This document shows positions 1-5,859 of a stretch of 7,152 nt of DNA, one piece after another. Position 1 is the stretch's first letter; each line of letters starts with the position of its first letter. Source of the DNA: an uncultured Anaerolineae bacterium (GTDB taxonomy: Bacteria > Chloroflexota > Anaerolineae > Anaerolineales > Villigracilaceae); assembly GCA_903882765.1 (NCBI GenBank), contig CAIRYE010000084.1, positions 1 through 7,152 on the forward strand. The letters run 5' to 3'. Under the pieces are notes generated by a model. That model saw only the letters and a program-made list of their open reading frames with translations, was not told the origin of the DNA and did not search any database. Position numbers and translations under genes: made by a program.

Positions 1-1
1 A

Positions 2-301
2 CTTTCGGGCGGCCAGCAGCAGCGTGTGGCCATTGCCCGCGCCATTGTCAATCAACCGTCCATCCTGATCGCTGATGAACCTACCGGCGCACTGGATAGC
101 AAGACCGGCGCTGAGATCATGCAGCTGTTTCAGGACTTGCACCAGAAAAATGGGCAGGCCGTGATCATGGTGACGCACGACGCGTTTGTTGCCCGCCATA
201 CAAATCGCATCATGCGCATCTCGGATGGCAAAATTAGCAGCGATCTGATCAACGAAAACCCGATCAAGGCTGGCACTCGGCGCAGCGAGGTAGACCTATG
301 A
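2..301 (+). CDS. ABC transporter ATP-binding protein, MacB/LolD type (C-terminal part)
   Basis: This is the last 99 residues of the ATPase that would power the permease just downstream. The frame is open from base 2; the start and the Walker A motif lie left of the window. Visible motifs in order are the ABC signature LSGGQQQR (visible residues 1-8), Walker B ILIADEP (21-27) with catalytic Glu26, the D-loop GALDS (29-33) and the H-loop VTHD (57-60). The spacing and the ADEPTGALD wording are typical of the LolD/MacB/FtsE group, whose ATPases energise FtsX-fold permeases that work mechanically rather than by forming a substrate channel. The protein acts on the inner face of the cytoplasmic membrane. 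Its TGA stop overlaps an ATG as ATGA, and the permease start lies 15 bases beyond the stop, so the two are almost certainly co-transcribed. The transported substrate cannot be read from this part. Confidence 0.95.
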   Translation, partial: LSGGQQQRVAIARAIVNQPSILIADEPTGALDSKTGAEIMQLFQDLHQKNGQAVIMVTHDAFVARHTNRIMRISDGKISSDLINENPIKAGTRRSEVDL

Positions 302-316
302 AAAGCGAGCGGTTCA

Positions 317-1549
317 ATGTTACTTAAACAAAATTTTCTCACCGCTATACGCGGGCTTTTAGCCAATAAATTGCGCAGCGCCCTCACCATCCTTGGCATC
401 GTTATTGGTGTGGCTGCCGTGGTTGCCCTTATGGCCATCGGCAACGGCGCTACCAACAGCATCACCTCCCGCATCCAAAGCAGCGGAACGAACCTGCTGA
501 ACCTGCAGGCTGGCAAAAGCCAACGCCCGCCCACTGGGCCGCAAGTGGCGCAAGCCTTCCTTACCTATGCCGATTATGTGGCGCTGGAAAAAAACCTTTC
601 GCAGGTTTCGGGCATTTCGCCGGCTTATACCTCAAATTACACTATTACATCCGGGGTTACCAGTGATAGCGTATCGACCATTGGAGTAACTGAAGATTAC
701 TTGGATGTTCGCAGCTATACCTTGGCGAGCGGGCGAAACATCAGCGCTAACGACCGCCAAAAAAGCCAGCAGGTAGCGGTTTTGGGCGCTACAACCGCCG
801 AAACATTTTTTGGCACGGCTTCACCGGTTGGCCAAAAGATCAAGATCGATGGAAAATCTTACACCGTCATTGGTTTGTTGGAATCGAAAGGCTCTACTGG
901 CTTTGATAACAGCGACGACGTGATATTGGTTCCGTTGGAGACCGGCTATAGCCAGTTATTTGGCACCAACGCCATTCGCAATGGCGAGCGTATTGTTAGC
1001 GCTATCGCGGTATCCGCGGAATCGGCTGAGGTGGTAGATTCGGTTTCGGCGCAGATTTCCTTCATTATGCGCCATACCCACAAATTGGACCTTGATGAAG
1101 AGGATGATTTTCGGGTATCGAATCAAGCCGCCTTGCTAGAAACGCTAAGCAGCGTGACCGGCACTATGACCGCCTTTTTGGGTGCGGTGGCGGCTCTTTC
1201 GCTGTTGGTGGGTGGTATCGGTATTATGAACATCACCTTGGTATCGGTGAGCGAGCGTACCCGCGAGATCGGTTTGCGTAAAGCGGTAGGGGCGCGCAAA
1301 GACCACATCTTGTTCCAATTTCTGATCGAAACCGTAACCCTTAGCATCTCAGGAGGTGTGATCGGTATTTTGCTGGGGATATTGATCGCGGGGATCGTAA
1401 CCCTTACCGGGCTGATCACCGCGCAAGTTACCATATCCTCGATTTTGCTCTCGTTCTTGTTTAGCTTCGCGGTTGGCTTGTTCTTTGGCATTTATCCGGC
1501 ATACCGCGCCTCGAACTTGCACCCAATGGAAGCGTTACGTTCGGAATGA
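317..1549 (+). CDS. MacB-type ABC transporter permease (FtsX fold)
   Basis: This complete 410-residue protein has the standard MacB-family permease layout. A short amphipathic start precedes the conserved NKLRSALT (17-24) and a first membrane helix at about 23-42. A large extracytoplasmic MacB_PCD domain follows at about 46-280. The C-terminal FtsX domain has membrane helices at about 285-308, 333-360 and 371-393. The cytoplasmic loop SERTREIGLRKAVGA (312-326) is the family hallmark that contacts the ATPase, and the tail YPAYRASNLHPMEALR is also typical. Unlike E. coli MacB, no ATPase is fused; the ATPase is the preceding gene. Members export peptides, antibiotics or lipoproteins, or transmit mechanical signals; the substrate here is unknown. 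The ATG at 317 is chosen because the residues after it match the family start and GAGCGG lies 5-10 bases upstream. No MacA-like adaptor is visible; it may lie left of the window. Confidence 0.95.
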   Translation: MLLKQNFLTAIRGLLANKLRSALTILGIVIGVAAVVALMAIGNGATNSITSRIQSSGTNLLNLQAGKSQRPPTGPQVAQAFLTYADYVALEKNLSQVSGISPAYTSNYTITSGVTSDSVSTIGVTEDYLDVRSYTLASGRNISANDRQKSQQVAVLGATTAETFFGTASPVGQKIKIDGKSYTVIGLLESKGSTGFDNSDDVILVPLETGYSQLFGTNAIRNGERIVSAIAVSAESAEVVDSVSAQISFIMRHTHKLDLDEEDDFRVSNQAALLETLSSVTGTMTAFLGAVAALSLLVGGIGIMNITLVSVSERTREIGLRKAVGARKDHILFQFLIETVTLSISGGVIGILLGILIAGIVTLTGLITAQVTISSILLSFLFSFAVGLFFGIYPAYRASNLHPMEALRSE

Positions 1550-1555
1550 TCTATA

Positions 1556-1588
1556 AAGGGAGGGGCAGTTTTTGTTTGCACCTCCCTT
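1556..1588 (+). terminator. Inverted repeat after the permease, possible weak terminator
   Basis: AAGGGAGG (1556-1563) pairs perfectly with CCTCCCTT (1581-1588). After one mismatch, two more pairs (GC 1565-1566 with GC 1578-1579) extend the stem inward. It lies 6 bases after the permease stop, where a terminator is expected. No T-run follows the 3' arm; the T-rich stretch is inside the loop. Termination may therefore be inefficient, and some read-through into the response regulator gene is possible. Confidence 0.4.
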
Positions 1589-1678
1589 AACACTTATGAG
1601 CGGATTCGCGAGCAGAAGCGCGCTTTGCGTTGGCTTTTTGTAGCGGAGATTTTTCAATTAGAATAAAGAAATAAAACT

Positions 1679-2374
1679 ATGCAAAAAAAGATCCTTGTTG
1701 TTGATGATGAAGAACGTATCCGAACTCTGGTTGAGGCGTACCTGCGCCAAGAGGGCTATTTTGTTGTTACAGCCGAGAATGGCAAAGAAGCTCTTGAGCA
1801 GGTGCAATTCGAGCATCCCGACTTGATCTTGTTGGATGTAATGATGCCTGAGATGGACGGCTTTGAATTTATGCGGGAGTACACTCGTACCAATAGCGAG
1901 CCGGTGATATTGTTGACCGCCAAGCTGGAGGAAAGCGATAAGATCGTTGGCCTTGAGCTGGGGGCGGATGATTACATCACCAAACCCTTTAGCCTGCGCG
2001 AGCTCACCGCCCGTATTCGTACTGTGCTGCGCCGCGTTGGCAAAAGCCAACCCGCCGGCGATGTGCTGGCGTTGGGCGATATTGTGCTGGACCGCGACGC
2101 CTACAACGTGATCGTGCGCGGACAGCCCGTGAACCTCACCCGATCCGAATTCGATCTGCTTTCCGCTTTGATGAACGCGCACGGAAGAACCCTTTCACGC
2201 ATGCAGCTGCTCGATTTTGTGCAGGGCGTGGCGTTTGAGGGGATCGAGCGTACCATTGATGGCCACATCAAAAACCTGCGGGCCAAGATCGAAGCAAACT
2301 CACGCGAGCCGATCTACATCGAGACCGTGTATGGCGTGGGGTATCGCTTTAACGCTCGTAAAGCGGAAGGCTAA
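1679..2374 (+). CDS. Two-component response regulator, OmpR/PhoB family
   Basis: This 231-residue DNA-binding response regulator is of normal family length. The receiver domain covers about 3-118: the acidic pocket D9-D10, phospho-acceptor D53 in LLDVMMPEMDG, the switch Thr80, and K102 in TKPF are all present, so phosphorylation should be normal. The C-terminal winged-helix domain (about 130-228) has the expected SEFDLL, the recognition-helix region ERTIDGHIKNLR, and the closing wing VYGVGYRF. It should bind DNA as a phosphorylation-dependent dimer. The kinase gene starts 4 bases after the stop, so this is a cognate operonic pair. The upstream Shine-Dalgarno is poor (AAAGAA about 8 bases before ATG). 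The intergenic DNA carries a TAGAAT -10-like box at 1659-1664 with only a weak -35 candidate, so its own promoter is not firmly identified. Targets are unknown; the adjacent transporter is the obvious candidate. Confidence 0.96.
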   Translation: MQKKILVVDDEERIRTLVEAYLRQEGYFVVTAENGKEALEQVQFEHPDLILLDVMMPEMDGFEFMREYTRTNSEPVILLTAKLEESDKIVGLELGADDYITKPFSLRELTARIRTVLRRVGKSQPAGDVLALGDIVLDRDAYNVIVRGQPVNLTRSEFDLLSALMNAHGRTLSRMQLLDFVQGVAFEGIERTIDGHIKNLRAKIEANSREPIYIETVYGVGYRFNARKAEG

Positions 2375-2378
2375 GAAG

Positions 2379-3767
2379 ATGGGCTTTTTTCATTCGAAAT
2401 CGTTGATGGTGAAATTGATCGTGGCCTTTTGCGGGGTGAGCATTATGGGTATTGCCATCATTGGCCTTACCGCCGCCATCGCCAGCCGCATTGAGTTTTA
2501 CCGGTTCATGAGTGAGATCAGTTATTCTGAGCTGGTTCAAGATCTATCCTATTACCACTCGCAGAATGGGACGTTTGTTGGCGCTGAAAGTTTGTTGGAT
2601 TCGGTAACCGTGGAGAGCAACAGCCAAGCTCATGAATTTTTCATCGCAGACCGCTCCGGGAATATCCTGATCGCCTCCACCGGCTCGCCTAAGCCGGGTT
2701 TGCCAAATACCAATCTCACCATGATGGGGCTGCCCATCAAAGTGGATGGCATTACCGTTGCTTACCTGATCCCATTACGGCCGCCGGCACTCCCTTACGG
2801 CGATGTTGGCAGAAATGTGCAGAGGGTAAACAAGTACCTTTGGCAAGGAATGTTGGCGGCGGCCTTCGCTGCCCTATGTGTTGGCTGGTTCATCTCCCAT
2901 AAGATCATCATCCCCATTCGACAGCTGAATACCGCTACCCACTTGGTGGCGGCGGGCGATCTGGAAACCACCGTGAATGTGAAGAACAAGGATGAGATCG
3001 GCCAACTTGCCGATGCCTTTAACCAAATGACCAACAGCCTGCGCAAAGACCGCGATCTGCGGCAACAAATGACCGCGGATATCGCCCACGAACTACGCAA
3101 CCCGCTCACCATCATCATGGGTAACGCCGAGGCCATTAGCGAAGGCATTTTGCCGCCTACCAAAGAGGCGATGGAAGTGATCTATGACGAAGCCAAGCAC
3201 CTCTCGGTGTTGGTGGATGACCTGCGCACGCTCTCGCTCTCTGAGGCTGGCGAGCTGCACCTGCAAAAAAGTTTGGTGAGCCTAAAAGAGCTGTTCGATC
3301 GCTTGGCGTTGTCCTTCGCGCTGAAGGTAGCCGAAAAACAGGCAACACTTTCGTTCGAAGTGGCGTCGGATGTTCCGCTCCTATTGGCGGATGCCGGCCG
3401 CTTGTCGCAGATCTTTTCAAATTTACTAAATAACAGCGTTAAGCATATTGATGCTAGCGGCAAGGTAGTGGTGAGCGCTGCCTTGGTGAAAGGCCCTAAT
3501 GGCGAGGAGTTGGTTCAGATCGATGTCGCGGATAATGGCGCTGGCATCCCCGCTGAAGACCTGCCCTTTATTTTTGAGCGTTTCTATCGCGCCCGCAACC
3601 GTACCAACCGCCTGCTCGATGGAACTGGGCTGGGCTTGGCCATATCACGCAGCTTGGTAGAGAACCACGGCGGAACTATTCGGGTGGTAAGTGAGCCGGG
3701 CAAGCGCACTGTGTTTTCGGTGACGCTGCCGGTTGGGGATGGTGGCAGCCTGACGAAGGACTCTTAG
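2379..3767 (+). CDS. Membrane sensor histidine kinase with HAMP domain
   Basis: This 462-residue sensor kinase is the partner of the preceding response regulator. The start at 2379 is preferred over upstream in-frame codons because GGAAGG lies 8 bases before it, it follows the regulator stop by 4 bases, and a membrane helix begins directly (about 10-36). An extracytoplasmic sensing region covers about 40-150, with a PAS/Cache-like stretch FFIADRSGNILIAS (87-100). A second helix lies at about 155-173, followed by HAMP (about 174-226, containing DEIGQLADAFNQM). The dimerisation/phosphotransfer domain has H237 in AHELRNP. The ATPase domain shows the N box (NLLNNSVKH, catalytic N352), G1 box DNGAGI (385-390), F box (FIFERFYR) and G2 box GTGLGL (415-420). 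All catalytic motifs are intact. The ligand cannot be inferred. With an efflux/stress-type ABC transporter next door, an envelope-stress or antimicrobial signal is plausible but unproven. Confidence 0.95.
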   Translation: MGFFHSKSLMVKLIVAFCGVSIMGIAIIGLTAAIASRIEFYRFMSEISYSELVQDLSYYHSQNGTFVGAESLLDSVTVESNSQAHEFFIADRSGNILIASTGSPKPGLPNTNLTMMGLPIKVDGITVAYLIPLRPPALPYGDVGRNVQRVNKYLWQGMLAAAFAALCVGWFISHKIIIPIRQLNTATHLVAAGDLETTVNVKNKDEIGQLADAFNQMTNSLRKDRDLRQQMTADIAHELRNPLTIIMGNAEAISEGILPPTKEAMEVIYDEAKHLSVLVDDLRTLSLSEAGELHLQKSLVSLKELFDRLALSFALKVAEKQATLSFEVASDVPLLLADAGRLSQIFSNLLNNSVKHIDASGKVVVSAALVKGPNGEELVQIDVADNGAGIPAEDLPFIFERFYRARNRTNRLLDGTGLGLAISRSLVENHGGTIRVVSEPGKRTVFSVTLPVGDGGSLTKDS

Positions 3768-3799
3768 GGTTCGGAAGGAATAGGGTAAGGGCGGGTTCT

Positions 3800-3826
3800 C
3801 GCGAAGACCGCCAAGGTCGCTAAGGA
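3800..3826. repeat. Three degenerate 9-bp tandem units, consensus CGCNAAGGN
   Basis: Three consecutive 9-mers, CGCGAAGAC (3800-3808), CGCCAAGGT (3809-3817) and CGCTAAGGA (3818-3826), share CGC at the start and AAG in the centre. The first unit recurs exactly at 3948-3956. Confidence 0.55.
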
Positions 3827-3869
3827 AGAGCCAGGGGGAAGGGAGAGTTTCATATAAAGGGCTGTGTCA

Positions 3870-3895
3870 CACAAAGCAACTAAGGGCACAAAGGA
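3870..3895. repeat. Related degenerate AAAGG tandem units
   Basis: AAG cores recur at 3874, 3882 and 3891, i.e. every 8-9 bases, in the form CACAAAGC, AACTAAGGG and CACAAAGGA. This resembles the 9-mer array about 50 bases upstream, with CAC replacing CGC. It is likely a diverged member of the same repeat type. Confidence 0.4.
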
Positions 3896-4149
3896 AGGGC
3901 AAGGGATGGGGGATGAAAGATCAAGCCCGATATCCGGGGTGGTTTGGCGCGAAGACTATCGGCAGTTCATCACGATGCGAGGTTATTGCCTCGATCAAGT
4001 AATTTGGATATGTTGGCACGCGATAGGGTCTCAGTGAGAGTTGGCGCTGGCAAACCAAAAGCTGGTTCGGCAAACCTAACTTCATGAAGGTTGTGTATCT
4101 GATGAAGATGGCTCAATATCCCTTTGGATCAATCTATCGGCATTTCTGT

Positions 4150-5181
4150 TTAGGCTCGTGTTACATGTTTGATCATTTTTTCAACTTCAGAATTCGCATG
4201 AAGTACACCAATTTTGATCTCGGGGTGATCCTGAACAAAAACCCGGAAGACCTCGTCCGCAAACCCTTGTCCAATCAATGGTACCTCTCTAAAATCTAAT
4301 AAAATATTCTTAAATATTTCCACCCTCGCTAATAAGCGTTTTGCTTGCGAACGTGAGACGAGGTTTTCATTTCCATATTTTGCCAAACGTACTGGTACGA
4401 TCGTTTTTGAGAAAATGAAATCTGAACCAGTGTACTCATCAAAAACTTCTTTGGTAGTTCGTTCTGAGGTATTAGCCACTTCCATGAGGATCAAAGTTCC
4501 TTTGATCTTTTCCTCGTGATCGCGGAGTAAAATCGCTCTTTCACTATCTGTGGATAGCTTTGCTTGGTATTCAAATACTAATCCGCTTGATAAGATCGCA
4601 AAGTCATCAAAGACCTTCGATGTAAAAAAGATACCTTCGCCGCTGTGGCGGTTTGGATCCGTTGTCAGCTTTCCTTTTGACAATTCCAATAAAGAATAAT
4701 AAACATCATCCAATTGGAAGTCTCTCTTGATCTTGTTGAAAATCCCAATTCCATCGTCTTGCACCCCAATTTGTGTAGCGATGTAATTCCGGTTTACAAA
4801 AACCGTAACCTGACTTCCTTCAGAGTGATCAACCGCGTTATTGACCATCTCGGTGACCCCATAATGCCAGATCATCTTTACGTTTTCTGGTAGATCTGTG
4901 AGCAATGGCTCTATGTCGTTCCGCCATACTACATCTTCCTGCAATCCTTTTACTGGATACTTAAAAACCTTGTTGAGGATTGTCGCAAGAGTATACAAAC
5001 TGCTCCTTCCAACCCCTATCCTTTCGAGTAGCTTTTCATCGACCAATGCTTTTAATCGACGATGGGCCGCTTGTCTTGTAATGCCAAACTTCTCAGAAAC
5101 GATATTCGTAATATCCTTCGGATGCTTCTTTATCTGAGAAAAAATAAAATCTCGTATTGGGTCTGGTTTATTCAGTTTCAT
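4150..5181 (-). CDS. Three-domain regulator: winged HTH, GHKL ATPase, STAS-like (DUF4325-type)
   Basis: From the ATG at 5181 this is 343 residues. An in-frame TTG at 5199 would add six residues but has no ribosome site, whereas GAAAG lies 8 bases before the ATG. Positions below count from the TTG. Residues 27-70 form a winged HTH (FGITRQAAHRRLKALVDEKLL). Residues about 85-240 form a GHKL ATPase domain like anti-sigma kinases (SpoIIAB/RsbW class) with N box EMVNNAVDH (117-125), G1 box DDGIGI (148-153) and a short G2-like HSGEGI (185-190). No phospho-acceptor His domain, HAMP or membrane segment is present. Residues about 281-345 match the STAS-like DUF4325 style (VSRSQAKRLL, LDF, GQGFADEVFRVF). 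It is likely a cytoplasmic DNA-binding switch controlled by nucleotide or self-phosphorylation. The partner, targets and signal are unknown. It is AT-rich relative to its neighbours and stands alone on the minus strand, suggesting acquisition by transfer. Confidence 0.88.
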   Translation of the reverse strand: MKLNKPDPIRDFIFSQIKKHPKDITNIVSEKFGITRQAAHRRLKALVDEKLLERIGVGRSSLYTLATILNKVFKYPVKGLQEDVVWRNDIEPLLTDLPENVKMIWHYGVTEMVNNAVDHSEGSQVTVFVNRNYIATQIGVQDDGIGIFNKIKRDFQLDDVYYSLLELSKGKLTTDPNRHSGEGIFFTSKVFDDFAILSSGLVFEYQAKLSTDSERAILLRDHEEKIKGTLILMEVANTSERTTKEVFDEYTGSDFIFSKTIVPVRLAKYGNENLVSRSQAKRLLARVEIFKNILLDFREVPLIGQGFADEVFRVFVQDHPEIKIGVLHANSEVEKMIKHVTRA

Positions 5182-5216
5182 CTTGTTGTCTTTCGTCAAT
5201 CATATGAAATAAAAAC

Positions 5217-5350
5217 GTAAACATAATTTATAAAAAATGTCAAATATTACACCCTTATTATAAACACATTGCGGAATAATGTAAACAAAAATTTATATGA
5301 TTGTAAACTAAATCCTTTTCCCGGTGAATGAGAAGGTATAGCTTGTTTAC
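5217..5350. promoter_or_regulatory. Cluster of four GTAAAC motifs around the regulator promoter
   Basis: GTAAAC occurs at 5217-5222, 5281-5286 and 5303-5308, and inverted (GTTTAC) at 5345-5350. Centre-to-centre distances are 64, 22 and 42 bases, all close to whole helical turns. One copy overlaps the -35 box. It is a candidate set of binding sites for an unknown regulator; nothing but the pattern supports it. Confidence 0.4.
5257..5285 (-). promoter_or_regulatory. Sigma70-like promoter of the reverse-strand regulator
   Basis: Read on the minus strand, TTTACA (plus 5280-5285) is 5/6 to the -35 consensus. It is followed after exactly 17 bases by a perfect TATAAT (plus 5257-5262). Transcription would start near 5250, leaving a leader of about 70 bases before the ATG at 5181. 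A second, less well-supported TTGACA occurs further downstream on the minus strand (plus 5238-5243), without a good -10 at normal spacing. Confidence 0.7.
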
Positions 5351-5389
5351 GCAACCCACACTAACCAAACCATTCTTCACATTATTCCG
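5272..5389. repeat. 11-bp inverted repeat flanking the promoter upstream region
   Basis: CGGAATAATGT at 5272-5282 is perfectly complementary to ACATTATTCCG at 5379-5389, the arms being centred 107 bases apart. The left arm overlaps the -35 box and spacer of the regulator promoter. The right arm lies in a 12-bp perfect palindrome TATTCCGGAATA (5383-5394), and a partial copy ATTATTC follows at 5403-5409. The arrangement suggests paired binding sites for a repressor or autoregulator rather than an RNA hairpin, since the loop would be 96 bases. Confidence 0.5.
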
Positions 5390-5578
5390 GAATAGCCCCC
5401 GTATTATTCGATAAGGTATTCTGTTCTCTCGCACCAATAGAATTTGTTTCTGGTCGTATAGAAGCAAAATGAGAACACCACGTTCTACAACTCATAAAAC
5501 TCAAACAGCTTTCTATCATTCACCTTCAGCGAACTTTTGAAATTCTACTTGCTCGCGGGATCTTGTGCTTGGTCTGCG

Positions 5579-5595
5579 CCATCTTGGGCAGATGG
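5579..5595. repeat. Short hairpin CCATCT-TGGGC-AGATGG
   Basis: A perfect 6-bp stem closes a 5-base loop. No T-run follows, so it does not look like an intrinsic terminator. Confidence 0.4.
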
Positions 5596-5645
5596 GAACT
5601 CGCGTACTTGGTTTTTGGTATGGCTTAGCGGGATGGCGTTATGGG

Positions 5646-5676
5646 CATTCTGCTTGTCAAAGCTACGGGCAGAATG
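5646..5676. repeat. Hairpin with 8-bp perfect stem
   Basis: CATTCTGC (5646-5653) pairs with GCAGAATG (5669-5676) around a 15-base loop. It lies about 60 bases before the TATAAT box of the ygfK-like gene and is not followed by T residues. It could be an operator-like inverted repeat or a transcript structure. Confidence 0.4.
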
Positions 5677-5736
5677 GCGATGGAGTAGGTGACAATATTA
5701 ACGCGCCGAAGGTGATTAAATTCTTTTTAGGTAGTG

Positions 5737-5742
5737 TATAAT
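5737..5742 (+). promoter_or_regulatory. TATAAT -10 box for the ygfK-like gene
   Basis: A perfect TATAAT occurs 117 bases before the start codon. No good -35 exists at 17 bases; the best candidate is TTAAAT (5716-5721, 3/6) at a short 15-base spacing. A weak -35 suggests the promoter needs an activator. The predicted start near 5749 gives a leader of about 110 bases. Confidence 0.5.
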
Positions 5743-5754
5743 CTAAATTACAAT

Positions 5755-5765
5755 TTGTTAGACAA
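5755..5765. promoter_or_regulatory. FadR/GntR-type operator-like palindrome
   Basis: TTGTTAGACAA fits the FadR-subfamily GntR operator pattern TNGTNNNACNA at every fixed position and is a full palindrome of TTGT/ACAA arms. It sits at about +6 to +16 from the predicted transcription start, where a bound repressor would block initiation or early elongation. The binding protein is not in this window. Confidence 0.35.
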
Positions 5766-5859
5766 CTTTGAATGGACGTTTTCAAAGGCAACGCGAGGCA
5801 AATTACCATATCTTTTGATGATTCGATCTATATCGATCAAACGAAACAGGAGCTGCAAA

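Larger units (their letters stand above)
3768..4149. other. Purine-rich intergenic spacer without a convincing gene
   Basis: This 382-base gap lies between two convergent genes: the kinase ends on its left and the reverse-strand regulator ends on its right. Its left half is strongly purine-biased on the plus strand with many G-runs. It contains degenerate 9-bp tandem units and a small bulged hairpin (GAT-g-CGAGG at 3974-3982 with CCTCGATC at 3989-3996). An 8-base direct repeat GGCAAACC occurs at 4049-4056 and 4069-4076. No hairpin followed by a T-run is visible on either strand, so the terminators of the two flanking genes are not identified. Confidence 0.6.
5390..5736. other. Intergenic region with hairpins and no convincing gene
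   Basis: This stretch lies between the regulator control region and the ygfK-like promoter. The left part is AT-rich; the part from about 5545 returns to higher GC. It holds two perfect small hairpins (5579-5595 and 5646-5676). A short open frame of 66 sense codons runs from 5541 to a TAA at 5739-5741 and lacks a good start site or recognisable motifs. It may be a remnant of a gene lost next to an insertion, but this cannot be shown from the sequence. Confidence 0.4.

Noticed and set aside
1616..1625. 10-bp palindrome AAGCGCGCTT before the response regulator
   Set aside because: It could be an operator, but it is a single short palindrome in GC-rich spacer DNA with no second copy or good promoter geometry.
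2217..2378. N-terminal extension of the histidine kinase
   Set aside because: It overlaps the response regulator's DNA-binding domain in another frame, and the added residues are not kinase-like. The ATG at 2379 has a good ribosome site.
4084..4299. Plus-strand open frame of 71 codons
   Set aside because: Most of it is antisense to the 3' end of the reverse-strand regulator, and the peptide has no recognisable features.
5217..5410. CRISPR-like or transposon-end interpretation of the repeated motifs
   Set aside because: The repeats are 6-11 bp with irregular spacers, no transposase or cas gene is present, and no target-site duplication is seen.
5258..5467. Reverse-strand open frame of 69 codons upstream of the regulator
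   Set aside because: It begins with TTG, has no ribosome site or recognisable motif, and covers the regulator promoter and inverted repeat, which explain the DNA better.
5823..5836. TCGAT-ctat-ATCGA inverted repeat in the ygfK leader
   Set aside because: The arms are only 5 bp, and GATC-rich DNA often gives such repeats. It is too weak to call an operator or riboswitch.
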